A DNA stretch of 26,815 nt from an uncultured Clostridia bacterium. GTDB lineage: Bacteria > Bacillota > Clostridia > Lachnospirales > Anaerotignaceae. The stretch is taken from contig CAJUNT010000013.1 of the NCBI GenBank assembly GCA_910587735.1, forward strand, positions 1 to 26,815, written 5' to 3'. Under the pieces are notes generated by a model. It saw nothing but the letters and a program-made list of their open reading frames with translations, searched no databases and had not been told where the DNA came from. Both the position numbers and the translations under genes were made by a program. Below are positions 16,954 to 24,872 of the stretch, one piece after another. Within the stretch, counting starts at the first letter, position 1. Each line of letters opens with the position of its first letter.

Positions 16954-17295
16954 GTAATATCCCTCCTGTATTTAATATTTTGTTATTTGTACTATATCAT
17001 ATCATGGAAATATTTACAATTCATTTGTAAAATAAATAAAAATGATGTATGATATTGCAACAGAAATTAACTTTTGTTTGCCGTAGAGAGTGGCTAAACA
17101 CACATAAAAAAATGTGAGAACGTTGCTTTCTAAATAGTGACATCATTACGTTCATATAATATAAAATTTTTTGACAGGCTTTTTTTAAAAGCTTATATGT
17201 GTGAACAGAGTCCATTAATCATTTTAAATAAAAAATATCATAAAATATTAAAATGTTTTTTTAATTATTTTAATTGCTAATATTCTGTTTACAAT
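16954..17295. other. Intergenic region upstream of the nuclease pair
   Basis: Beyond the promoter at 16991-17019, only a CACAT/ATGTG hairpin with an A/T loop near 17101-17117 is visible. A 64-codon minus-strand ORF here has no ribosome binding site and no recognisable sequence. Confidence 0.45.
16991..17019 (-). promoter_or_regulatory. Promoter of the small gene/nuclease operon
   Basis: Minus-strand TTGTAA (-35), 17-base spacer, TATAGT (-10), with TGA directly before the -10 giving an extended -10. It lies about 40 bases upstream of the ATG at 16953. Confidence 0.65.
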
Positions 17296-17331
17296 AAAAA
17301 AAGAGCAATATTGATTATATTGCTCTTTTTT
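17296..17331 (-). terminator. Rho-independent terminator of the apbE gene
   Basis: AAAAAAGAGCAATAT pairs with ATATTGCTCTTTTTT around a TGATT loop. On the minus strand the T-run follows the stem, about 20 bases past the apbE stop. Confidence 0.9.
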
Positions 17332-17353
17332 ACAAATATTTTATCATTTCTAT

Positions 17354-18376
17354 CTATTTCTGTATGATATGAATTGTATATTCTACATCGTCAGATACCT
17401 CAAATATATCTTCAATATCTTCACTAATATACATTTCATTACTATCTGTAATCACTATCATACCAAAATTGTCTAATTTTCTCCACAATTCACTACCTTT
17501 TTGCAATCCTGCCACCATAACAGAAGTCGAAAGCGCATCTGCCATAGCACCATTATCACAAACAATAGTGACAGAAAGCAATCCATTTTGTGTGGGTTTT
17601 CCTGTTTTCGTATCAATAATATGATGGTACTTTTTGCCGTTTTGTTCAAAAAACCTTTGATAAACACCTGATGTAATCACAGAAGTATCTTCTACATTTA
17701 ATATACCAACATATCCCTCACTATTCATAGGGTCTTGTACTGCTATACGCCATTTTGTGCCGTCTGGTCTTTTTCCAGTTACAGAAACATTTCCTCCTAA
17801 TGATATCACTGCTGATGAAACACCATTCTTTTTTAATATTTCATTCACTTTATTAGAAGCATATCCCTTTGCAATACCACCCAAATCAATAGACATATTT
17901 TCATTTTCTAAATATACAGTACTATTTTGTTTATCAATATGCAGTTTGTTGTTATCTACTAATTGCAATTTTTGTTGTATTTCTTCATCAGAAGGAACTC
18001 TTTTGACTTCTTCCGTAAATCCCCATGCCTTTACAACAGGTGCTATTGTAATATCAAAAGCACCTTCTGTAATATTACAATATTCTTTTGCTTTTTCTAT
18101 TAAATCAAATGTATCTTTTGAAACGGTTACAGTTTGTTTTGCTGCATACTGATTGATGGCAAATATCTCACTTTGTTCTATTGTTGGAGAAAACAGTTTT
18201 TCTAAACGATTGATTTCTTTTTCTGCCTCCAAAAGTGCTTTTTCTCCGTTTTCGCCTTGTGCTTTCAAATCTATAAATGTATCCATAGCAAACATTTGTA
18301 TTTCTGCCATATCATTTTTTATTTGACAGCCACAAAATAATATACAAATGATTATTACTAATATATATTTTCTCAT
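17354..18376 (-). CDS. apbE: FAD:protein FMN transferase lipoprotein
   Basis: 340 residues with a short lipoprotein signal ending in LFCGC (Cys17), so it acts on the outer face of the membrane. ApbE enzymes use FAD and Mg2+ to attach FMN covalently to Thr/Ser of flavoproteins such as RnfG, RnfD or NqrC-type subunits. Recognisable blocks are AMDTFIDLKA, EGAFDITIAPVVKAWGF, SIDLGGIAKGYA, SLGGNVSVTGKRPDG, HHIIDTKTGKP and the metal-binding MADALSTSVMVAG. GAAAGGG lies 7 bases before the ATG. It follows the decarboxylase gene by 74 bases on the same strand and may share its transcript. No flavoprotein target is encoded in this window. Confidence 0.95.
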   Translation of the reverse strand: MRKYILVIIICILFCGCQIKNDMAEIQMFAMDTFIDLKAQGENGEKALLEAEKEINRLEKLFSPTIEQSEIFAINQYAAKQTVTVSKDTFDLIEKAKEYCNITEGAFDITIAPVVKAWGFTEEVKRVPSDEEIQQKLQLVDNNKLHIDKQNSTVYLENENMSIDLGGIAKGYASNKVNEILKKNGVSSAVISLGGNVSVTGKRPDGTKWRIAVQDPMNSEGYVGILNVEDTSVITSGVYQRFFEQNGKKYHHIIDTKTGKPTQNGLLSVTIVCDNGAMADALSTSVMVAGLQKGSELWRKLDNFGMIVITDSNEMYISEDIEDIFEVSDDVEYTIHIIQK

Positions 18377-18450
18377 AATTAAACCCTTTCAAAAATATAT
18401 TTGAAATCATAAATTGATTGCGAACGGAATCATTATATTAAACAATTTTT

Positions 18451-19716
18451 TTACAAATTATGGAATAAATCTGTCATATCAAATGTAGCAAAATAATCTT
18501 TTGGTGTTTCTGCACGTCTGATAAGCTGGCTTGTACCATCTTCTTTCAAAAGTACCTCCGCAGAACGCAATTTACCATTATAATTATACCCCATAGAAAA
18601 ACCATGCGCTCCTGTATCATGTATTACTAATATATCACCCATATCAATACGAGGAAGCATACGGTCAATGGCAAATTTATCATTATTTTCACAAAGTCCA
18701 CCTGTTACATCATATTTGTGGTCACACACTGCATATTCTTTTCCCAAAACAGTAATATGATGATATGCTCCATACATTGCTGGACGCATTAAATTTGCTG
18801 CACAAGCATCTAAACCTATATATTCTTTATAAGTATGTTTTTCATGTATTGCTGTGGCAACAAGACAGCCATACGGTGCTAACATAAATCGTCCCATTTC
18901 TGTGTATATTGCAATATCGCCCATACCCGCAGGCACTAATATTTCTTCATATGCTTTTTTAACGCCTTCGCCTATTGCCATAATGTCATTAGGCTGTTGG
19001 TCTGGTGTATAAGGTACACCAACACCGCCTGAAAGATTGATAAAACGAATATCTGCACCTGTTTCCTGTTTTAATTCCACTGCTGTTTTGAATAATATTT
19101 TTGCTAATTCTGGATAATACTCATTTGCTACGGTATTGCTTGCTAAAAAGGCGTGTATACCAAAATATTTTGCTCCCTTTTGCATCAATTTTAAATATCC
19201 CTCTGTCATTTGTTCTCTTGTAAAGCCATATTTTGATTCTCCTGGTGTATCCATAATATCATTATTGATTTGGAATAATCCCCCTGGATTAAATCGGCAT
19301 GATATTGTTTCTGGTATGCCTCCTGTTACTTTTTCTAAAAAATCAATATGTGTAATGTCATCTAAATTGATAATTGCACCTAATTTTTTTGCTAAAACAA
19401 AATCCTCTGCAGGCGTCACATTAGATGAAAACATAATTTCTGAGCCTGTAATGCCTACTGCCTCAGACATCAATAACTCCGTATAAGAAGAACAATCTGC
19501 TCCACAGCCTTCTTCTTTTAATATTTGTAATATTGCTGGTGTTGGTGTTGCTTTTACAGCAAAATATTCTTTAAAACCTTTATTCCAAGAAAATGCCTGT
19601 TTCACTTTTCTGGCGTTTTCTCTAATACCTTTTTCGTCATAAAGATGAAATGGTGTAGGGTATTTTTGAATCAATTCCTGTGCTTGTTGTTTTGTAATAA
19701 AAGGTACTTTTTTCAT
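18451..19716 (-). CDS. lysA: Diaminopimelate decarboxylase, fold-type III PLP enzyme
   Basis: 421 residues from the ATG at 19716; an in-frame GTG at 19725 lies only 2 bases after the ribosome binding site and is less likely. The enzyme should decarboxylate meso-diaminopimelate to lysine. The PLP lysine is in EYFAVKATP (Lys55 from this start), NLSGGVGVPYTPDQ is the glycine loop, and CENND holds the catalytic Cys that comes from the partner subunit. Compared with classical LysA, HCHIGS is replaced by HAFLAS and EPGR by EMGR; I recall this pattern in a recognised clostridial subgroup. No other lysine genes are adjacent. ApbE follows downstream. Confidence 0.85.
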   Translation of the reverse strand: MKKVPFITKQQAQELIQKYPTPFHLYDEKGIRENARKVKQAFSWNKGFKEYFAVKATPTPAILQILKEEGCGADCSSYTELLMSEAVGITGSEIMFSSNVTPAEDFVLAKKLGAIINLDDITHIDFLEKVTGGIPETISCRFNPGGLFQINNDIMDTPGESKYGFTREQMTEGYLKLMQKGAKYFGIHAFLASNTVANEYYPELAKILFKTAVELKQETGADIRFINLSGGVGVPYTPDQQPNDIMAIGEGVKKAYEEILVPAGMGDIAIYTEMGRFMLAPYGCLVATAIHEKHTYKEYIGLDACAANLMRPAMYGAYHHITVLGKEYAVCDHKYDVTGGLCENNDKFAIDRMLPRIDMGDILVIHDTGAHGFSMGYNYNGKLRSAEVLLKEDGTSQLIRRAETPKDYFATFDMTDLFHNL

Positions 19717-19790
19717 TCGTTCCACTTCCTCATTTTTTTATTAAAAATATAATATATCGTGCTTTTATAACACTAAAAAGTACATTACAA

Positions 19791-19819
19791 ATTATATCAA
19801 AAGTTTTTTTAGTTTGCAA
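19791..19819 (-). promoter_or_regulatory. Promoter of lysA
   Basis: Minus-strand TTGCAA (-35), 17-base spacer, TATAAT (-10) preceded by TGA as an extended -10. It lies about 75 bases upstream of the ATG at 19716. Confidence 0.7.
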
Positions 19820-19831
19820 TTAAAAAGTTAT

Positions 19832-19859
19832 TTGCTTTACTTCATGAGTAGTATATAAT
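19832..19859 (+). promoter_or_regulatory. Possible promoter of the sensor kinase operon
   Basis: TTGCTT, 16-base spacer, TATAAT on the plus strand. It would give a leader of about 150 bases that includes the palindrome at 19903-19922. Confidence 0.4.
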
Positions 19860-19902
19860 AAATAATAAAAGTATTTGGTTTATGTGTTTCACACGCATCC
19901 AT

Positions 19903-19975
19903 CAACTTTTTTAAAAAAGTTGGACAAATAATTTCAAATTTTGAGAACATAATTTTTGCAGTATTTTATTTTTTG
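19903..19975 (+). repeat. Partial copy of the intergenic hairpin module
   Basis: Starts with the 20-base perfect palindrome CAACTTTTTTAAAAAAGTTG, followed by GACAAA, then ATTTTG.GAACA.AATTTTT and a T-rich tail. The same order of blocks occurs at 22624-22695, just before galM. Both copies lie shortly upstream of a plus-strand ribosome binding site. Confidence 0.6.
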
Positions 19976-20014
19976 TGAATGCAGTTTAACAAAAAAATGA
20001 AAGGGTAAGCAATT

Positions 20015-21565
20015 ATGAAAAAAAATAATTTCAATCAATTTCATATTTTATTATTTTTTTCTGATTTTTTAAAAACAATATTGATACTTTTCATTGCTAC
20101 CATACTTGCTTTTACATTAGTCAGACTTTCAGCCATAGCAGACAATATCTTCAGTATCTATATACTTGCAGTGGCATTGATTTCTGTTGTAACATCTGGT
20201 TATATTTGGGGTATATTTTCCTCCTTTTTGGGTATATTTAGCGTCAATTATTTTTTTACATTTCCTTATAATGCTTTTAATTTTCTACTTGCTGGCTATC
20301 CTCCTGCGTTTTTCAGTATGTTGGTGATATCCACCATTATCAGTACATTAACCGTCAAAATCAAAAAACAGGCATTGATATTTTCAGAAAGGGAAAAACA
20401 GGCAGAATCATTGCATGACATTACAAAAAGATTGTTAACCGCAACTGGTATGGATAATATTAGAACACTTGCATTAGATTATTTTAGCAATTTTTATCAT
20501 TGTAGTGTAATTATTTATTTCGGCAACCCTTCCATTGACCAAAATTATGGTATGAAATTGCTTACAGAGCAACACACTAGTATATTTGAAAATCAAACGG
20601 AAAAAAATGCTGCACAGCTTTGTTATGATACTTCTGTTGTTGTGGGAGCAGATACATTTTCTCAAACAAATATCAAAGGTACTTATTTACCTATCAGCAC
20701 AGATGATACTGTTTTTGGTGTGATAGGACTTTTATCAGAAAATGAGGGTTTAAAACAACCTAAAACATTGGATTTTTTAGGTATTATGACATCACAACTC
20801 ATACTTGCTATTGAAAGACAAAACCTTTTTGAAAAACAACAAAAAATATTAGTGGAAACTGAAAAGGAAAAAATGAGAAGTAATTTATTAAGAGCTGTTT
20901 CTCATGACTTAAGAACACCTCTTACTTGTATTGTATTTTCTGCAACAACCGTTTTAGAACAAAATACTGCATTGTCAAAACAACAATTTCAAAAATTGTT
21001 AAATGATATCATACAAGATGCACAATGGCTAATACATATGGTAGAAAATTTACTCGCTGTTACACGCATAAATAATGAGCATGCTGTTATCAAAAAACAG
21101 CAAGAAGCAGTGGAAGAAATTGTTGCTGCAACAATGGTGAAAATTAAAAAAAGATTTCCAGATGCACAAATTAAAGCAAGCGTTCCCCAAGAATTTATTA
21201 TGATTCCTATGGACGCAACATTAATTATGCAAGTACTTATCAATTTGCTTGAAAATGCTATTGTACATTCTCATAGTACAGAAGCGATATTATTAGATGT
21301 TGTTTATACAGAACAATACGCTATTTTTTCTATAAAAGATAATGGTGTGGGATTAGATGAAAATGAAATCAATCATATTTTTGATGGTGTTTTTATTGAA
21401 AAGACAGGAGATTCTACAAGGGGTATTGGTATTGGTCTTTCTATATGTAAATCTATTATATTTGCACACAAGGGAAGTATTTCAGCAGAAAATAATAAAG
21501 AAGGCGGTGCAACATTCCGCTTTACATTGCCCAAAAAAGGAGAGGATATAAATCATGGCGAATAA
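20015..21565 (+). CDS. KdpD-like membrane sensor histidine kinase lacking the N-terminal Kdp domain
   Basis: 516 residues. About four membrane segments fill residues 18-115, matching the DUF4118 region of KdpD. A GAF-like region covers about 130-270, the dimerisation/phosphoacceptor helix holds His297 in RAVSHDLRTPLT, and the ATP-binding domain has NLLENAIVHS, DNGVGLD and GIGIGLSICKSI. Full KdpD proteins add about 350 N-terminal residues with a KdpD and a Usp-like domain, which are absent here. It should phosphorylate the KdpE-like regulator whose gene it overlaps by 11 bases. AAAGGG precedes the ATG. No kdpFABC genes are nearby, so the signal may be potassium or something else. Confidence 0.9.
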   Translation: MKKNNFNQFHILLFFSDFLKTILILFIATILAFTLVRLSAIADNIFSIYILAVALISVVTSGYIWGIFSSFLGIFSVNYFFTFPYNAFNFLLAGYPPAFFSMLVISTIISTLTVKIKKQALIFSEREKQAESLHDITKRLLTATGMDNIRTLALDYFSNFYHCSVIIYFGNPSIDQNYGMKLLTEQHTSIFENQTEKNAAQLCYDTSVVVGADTFSQTNIKGTYLPISTDDTVFGVIGLLSENEGLKQPKTLDFLGIMTSQLILAIERQNLFEKQQKILVETEKEKMRSNLLRAVSHDLRTPLTCIVFSATTVLEQNTALSKQQFQKLLNDIIQDAQWLIHMVENLLAVTRINNEHAVIKKQQEAVEEIVAATMVKIKKRFPDAQIKASVPQEFIMIPMDATLIMQVLINLLENAIVHSHSTEAILLDVVYTEQYAIFSIKDNGVGLDENEINHIFDGVFIEKTGDSTRGIGIGLSICKSIIFAHKGSISAENNKEGGATFRFTLPKKGEDINHGE

Positions 21566-22247
21566 ATTTAAAGTTTTAATTATAGAAGATGAAACAGCAA
21601 TCAGTAATTTTATAGCTACAACATTAAAATCAAATGGTTATATGGTATTGCTTTCCTCAAGCGGTAAAGAGGCACTTTCTATGATTGCTTCTCATTGTCC
21701 TGATGTGATATTATTGGATTTGGGACTGCCAGATATAGATGGACTAGAAATATTAAAACAGTTAAGAAAATGGTCAAGTATTCCTGTTATCATTGTTTCG
21801 GCACGTGTCAATGAAGAAGAAAAAGTAGAGGCATTGGATGCTGGTGCAGATGATTATATTACAAAACCTTTTGGTACATCTGAATTGTTAGCAAGAATAC
21901 GCACAGCAATGCGTCATGCATCTCAAAATAATACAATACAAAATGATAAATTTTCAGTAAAAGGTTTATCTATTGATTTTGGTAAAAGACTTGTTATAAT
22001 AGATGGTAAAGAGATACATTTGACACAAATTGAATTTAAAATTGTTTCACTTCTGGCAAAAAGTCAAGGCAGAGTATTAACATATGACCAAATTATTGCA
22101 GAACTTTGGGGTCCTTATGCTGTAAAGGATAATCAAATATTGCGTGTGAATATGGCTAATATTCGCCGAAAATTAGAAAAAAATCCTGCTGAACCTCAGT
22201 ATATTTTTACTGAAGTGGGTGTCGGCTATCGTATGGTTGATGAATAA
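21555..22247 (+). CDS. kdpE: KdpE-like OmpR-family response regulator
   Basis: 230 residues. The receiver domain (1-120) has the acidic pair Glu11/Asp12, phosphoacceptor Asp55 in VILLDLGLPD, and ITKPF with the conserved Lys. The C-terminal winged helix (about 130-228) contains HLTQIEFKIVSLLAKSQGR and a VGVGYRM ending, close to KdpE. AAGGAGAGG inside the kinase gene drives translation, and the 11-base overlap indicates coupling. It probably regulates genes outside this window, though galM directly downstream is a possible target. Confidence 0.92.
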   Translation: MANKFKVLIIEDETAISNFIATTLKSNGYMVLLSSSGKEALSMIASHCPDVILLDLGLPDIDGLEILKQLRKWSSIPVIIVSARVNEEEKVEALDAGADDYITKPFGTSELLARIRTAMRHASQNNTIQNDKFSVKGLSIDFGKRLVIIDGKEIHLTQIEFKIVSLLAKSQGRVLTYDQIIAELWGPYAVKDNQILRVNMANIRRKLEKNPAEPQYIFTEVGVGYRMVDE

Positions 22248-22250
22248 CGT

Positions 22251-22459
22251 GTTTCATTATAAAATTGATATATTTAATAAAACGTAGTTTCCTTTTAAAG
22301 CTCTTTCCCTTCCTTTCTTTTAAAAAAGGAAGTAGAGTTTGAGATAAAGTCTCAATGTTCTTTAATAAGCTACTTTGAAGGCAACTTTCTCAAATTTTAA
22401 CATTATTATATTTTATATTTGTGAACTTTTCTCCTAAAAAGTTTGACAAAAAACTTTAT
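22251..22459 (+). repeat. Intergenic module, copy 1
   Basis: Shares ordered blocks with copy 2: GTTT..ATT.TAAAAT, TAGTTTCCTTTTAAAG, a central hairpin, CTCAAATTTT, ATATTTTATATTTG, then AAAAAGTTTGACAAAAAACTTTAT. Its central hairpin is CTTCCTTT (22309-22316) with AAAGGAAG (22325-22332). About 40 extra bases, including a TTGAG/CTCAA hairpin, are missing from copy 2. It begins four bases after the response-regulator stop. Confidence 0.75.
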
Positions 22460-22473
22460 TGAAAAAACAAACA

Positions 22474-22662
22474 GTTTTCATTGTAAAATCAATATTTTTA
22501 ATGAAATATAGTTTCCTTTTAAAGTTCTTTACTTTTTTCAATAAATAAAGTAAAAGTTTAAAGGTAACTCTCTCAAATTTTTAGTATTATGATATTTTAT
22601 ATTTGCGGACGCTGTCCGCACCTGCAAACTTTTTTGAAAAAAAGTTTGACAAAAAACTTTAT
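22474..22662 (+). repeat. Intergenic module, copy 2, with an extra palindrome
   Basis: Tandem second copy of the module. The central hairpin has different bases but the same place and pairing: TTTACTTT (22528-22535) with AAAGTAAA (22547-22554). After ATATTTTATATTTG it carries a GC-rich 15-base palindrome GCGGACGCTGTCCGC (22605-22619) that copy 1 lacks, then CAAACTTTTTTGAAAAAAAG and TTTGACAAAAAACTTTAT. The galM ribosome binding site AAGGAGG follows at 22696. Confidence 0.75.
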
Positions 22663-22710
22663 ATTTTGCGAACACAATTTTTCATTTATTTTTTTAAGGA
22701 GGTAATATTT

Positions 22711-23739
22711 ATGGCTTCAATATTTGGCAAAACTTCATCAGGTGAAACAGTACACTGCTACCGACTTTATGGTAAAGAAAATGCATATGTAGAATTTTTA
22801 GATTATGGTGCGTCCATTCATGCAATATGCGTACCAGACAAAAATGGTGTATTGTGTGATGTAGCATTAGGCTTTTCAGATATATCATATTATGAAAAAC
22901 AAGACTGCTATATTGGTGCAACAGTAGGACGTGTATGTAATCGTATTGAAAACTCCACATTTACATTAAATGGAAAAACATATCCTCTTTATGCCAATGA
23001 TGGCAAAAACCACTTACACGGTGGAAAAATAGGCTTTGACAAAAAAATCTGGCAAGCAGAAGAACATGATGACAGCATTACATTTACATATGTAAGTGTT
23101 GATGGTGAAGAAGGCTACCCTGGAACACTTACCGTTTCTGTAACATATACATTTGACAAAAATAACAAATTAACAATATTACATACTGCTACAACGAACA
23201 AAGATACACTTTGTGCTTTAACAAACCATTGTTATTTTAATTTGAATGGCGACAGCAGTACCACAATATTAAATCATATTTTGACACTTTATGCAGATAG
23301 CTTTACATCAGCAGATGCTGAATCCATTCCTCATGGCGAAATTGTACCCGTTACTGGTACGCCTATGGATTTTACAACTCCTACACAAATTGGTAAAGGC
23401 ATTGACAGCGATTACGAGCCTATTCGTTTTGGTAAAGGATATGACCATAATTGGATATTAAACAATACTGATATTGTGGCTCGTGCTTATTCCGAAAAAA
23501 GTGGCATACAAATGGATATGACTACAACATTACCAGGTGTGCAATTTTATAGTGGTAACTTCTTAGATGGTAGTTTGATAGGTAAAAATAATGTGCCTGT
23601 TACAAATCGTTCTGGTTTTTGTTTGGAATCTCAATATTTTCCAAATGCTATCAATGTCGATAATTTTGAAAAACCTTTATTAAAAGCTGGTGATGTTTAT
23701 AAACATCAAACAACATATCAGTTTTCTATAAAAAAATAA
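22711..23739 (+). CDS. galM: Aldose 1-epimerase (galactose mutarotase)
   Basis: 342 residues from the ATG at 22711, which has AAGGAGG 8 bases upstream; a longer in-frame ORF from 22603 would run back through the repeat and lacks a site. The enzyme interconverts alpha and beta anomers of galactose and glucose so that the kinase step can proceed. Family signatures are GRVCNRIEN, NHLHGGKIGFDK with His103, the catalytic base/acid pair His173 in TNHCYFNLNG and Glu307 in FCLESQYFPNAIN, and YDHNW with Asp245. It would help channel galactose freed by the alpha-galactosidase, although it sits 17 kb away and in its own unit. Confidence 0.95.
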   Translation: MASIFGKTSSGETVHCYRLYGKENAYVEFLDYGASIHAICVPDKNGVLCDVALGFSDISYYEKQDCYIGATVGRVCNRIENSTFTLNGKTYPLYANDGKNHLHGGKIGFDKKIWQAEEHDDSITFTYVSVDGEEGYPGTLTVSVTYTFDKNNKLTILHTATTNKDTLCALTNHCYFNLNGDSSTTILNHILTLYADSFTSADAESIPHGEIVPVTGTPMDFTTPTQIGKGIDSDYEPIRFGKGYDHNWILNNTDIVARAYSEKSGIQMDMTTTLPGVQFYSGNFLDGSLIGKNNVPVTNRSGFCLESQYFPNAINVDNFEKPLLKAGDVYKHQTTYQFSIKK

Positions 23740-23755
23740 TATTTACTATTCACAC

Positions 23756-23802
23756 AAAAGTATTATACAATTTTTTTTTAAAAAAGCTGTATAATACTTT
23801 TT
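23756..23802 (+). terminator. Rho-independent terminator of galM
   Basis: AAAAGTATTATACA and TGTATAATACTTTT form a 14-bp stem around an 18-base A/T loop, followed by TTATATTC. It begins about 17 bases after the galM stop. Confidence 0.85.
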
Positions 23803-23883
23803 ATATTCTATATTACTATTATATCGTATTGTATAGAGTGTTTTCTACAATTAAAAAAAATAGTTATTATTGTGTTGTTTTTA

Positions 23884-23912
23884 TTGATTATTTTATCATA
23901 CTGCAATATAAT
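23884..23912 (+). promoter_or_regulatory. Promoter of the 265-residue zinc-finger protein gene
   Basis: TTGATT (-35), exactly 17 bases, TATAAT (-10). It lies about 33 bases upstream of the ATG. Confidence 0.7.
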
Positions 23913-23944
23913 AACATTAACAATACTATAAAAGAGGTGAATTT

Positions 23945-24742
23945 ATGTTACTTTCTATTTATCAAAATAATCGTCAAATGCCTATGATAGCTTATCAAAA
24001 AGAAATACATTTACCCCGCATTTATTCCGCATATTTAGGAGATACATTATTGCATATTGTCAATAAAAAGGAACTCCCCTATTCCTATGAATTTTTTGAA
24101 CATTCTCAAAACCAGATAGAACAATTACAGCAGTCACTTTTTCAAACAATACAAACGCTTTGTCAAAATTCATATGACCCAAGTCATATAAATGCTTTTC
24201 AGTCATACCATAATTTACCTATGCTATATTATCAAAATACAAATAATAAACTATACTTTCACATTTATTATGAATATGAGCCAAGTGTGGGATTTGTACA
24301 AATTTATGATGTGAATACATTGCAAGAAGCAATTACAGTAGAGTTAATAGAGTATCAAAAATTTGTAGAATGTGCTATACTGCCTTCACTTAAAATATGT
24401 CCGCAATGTCACACTTGTTTTACAAGCAAGAGATTTGATGCACTTTATTGTTCTCAGTATTGTGTTGAAAAAAATTTTAAAAAACAGAAAAAGAAAGATG
24501 TGTATTATAAAAAATATAGAAGTTTACAGCAATATTATAATAAACGTATGAATCAGTGGAGTCAAAAAAATCCTGTTTCTGCTGAAATGTACAGAAAACA
24601 GTATGCACTTTGGCAGTCACTTTCAAAAAGAGAATATGAAAAATTGGCTGATATGGAAAAGCAAGAATTGCCTGATGTTACTGCTTTTGTTAAAAAATTA
24701 AAAGGATATTGGACAATTGCTACAACTAAAACAAAACGTTAA
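23945..24742 (+). CDS. Unrecognised protein with a C-terminal CGNR-like zinc finger
   Basis: 265 residues, no signal peptide or membrane segment. Residues 1-150 form a hydrophobic/aromatic-rich domain with many Tyr and Gln that I cannot assign. Then CPQCHTCF (Cys152, Cys155) and ALYCSQYC (Cys169, Cys173) make a CX2C-X13-CX3C metal site like that in CGNR-type or DUF6076-type clostridial proteins. It is followed by a very basic, Tyr-rich stretch (KKQKKKDVYYKKYRS) and a helical C-terminus, a layout that would suit nucleic-acid binding. AGAGGTG precedes the ATG. It is a single-gene unit with its own promoter and terminator. Function unknown. Confidence 0.75.
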   Translation: MLLSIYQNNRQMPMIAYQKEIHLPRIYSAYLGDTLLHIVNKKELPYSYEFFEHSQNQIEQLQQSLFQTIQTLCQNSYDPSHINAFQSYHNLPMLYYQNTNNKLYFHIYYEYEPSVGFVQIYDVNTLQEAITVELIEYQKFVECAILPSLKICPQCHTCFTSKRFDALYCSQYCVEKNFKKQKKKDVYYKKYRSLQQYYNKRMNQWSQKNPVSAEMYRKQYALWQSLSKREYEKLADMEKQELPDVTAFVKKLKGYWTIATTKTKR

Positions 24743-24826
24743 TATATCAAATAAAAATAAAGATTTTTTTTGTGGGTTCTATATACATTAACAAATTTTT
24801 AAATATGTATTCATAATATTAAAACT

Positions 24827-24860
24827 AAAAAAGTACCTTATATAAATAAGGTACTTTTTA
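24827..24860. terminator. Bidirectional terminator between the zinc-finger gene and gapA
   Basis: AAAAAGTACCTTA pairs with TAAGGTACTTTTT around a six-base loop, with A-run and T-run on opposite sides, so it can serve both convergent genes. Confidence 0.9.
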
Positions 24861-24872
24861 ATTATACATTAA

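Noticed and set aside
17021..17215. 64-codon minus-strand ORF in the spacer before apbE
   Set aside because: No ribosome binding site, no recognisable family, and AT-rich composition that yields such ORFs by chance.
17757..18152. 131-codon plus-strand ORF inside apbE
   Set aside because: Antisense shadow of a complete ApbE with conserved motifs; no ribosome binding site.
22440..22670. TTGACA-type -35 boxes within the repeats upstream of galM
   Set aside because: The motif is part of the repeated hairpin flank (AAGTTTGACAAAAAAC), and no -10 lies at the right distance in either copy.
22603..22710. N-terminal extension of galM by 36 residues
   Set aside because: The extension is translated intergenic repeat; AAGGAGG and the family's N-terminus both point to the ATG at 22711.
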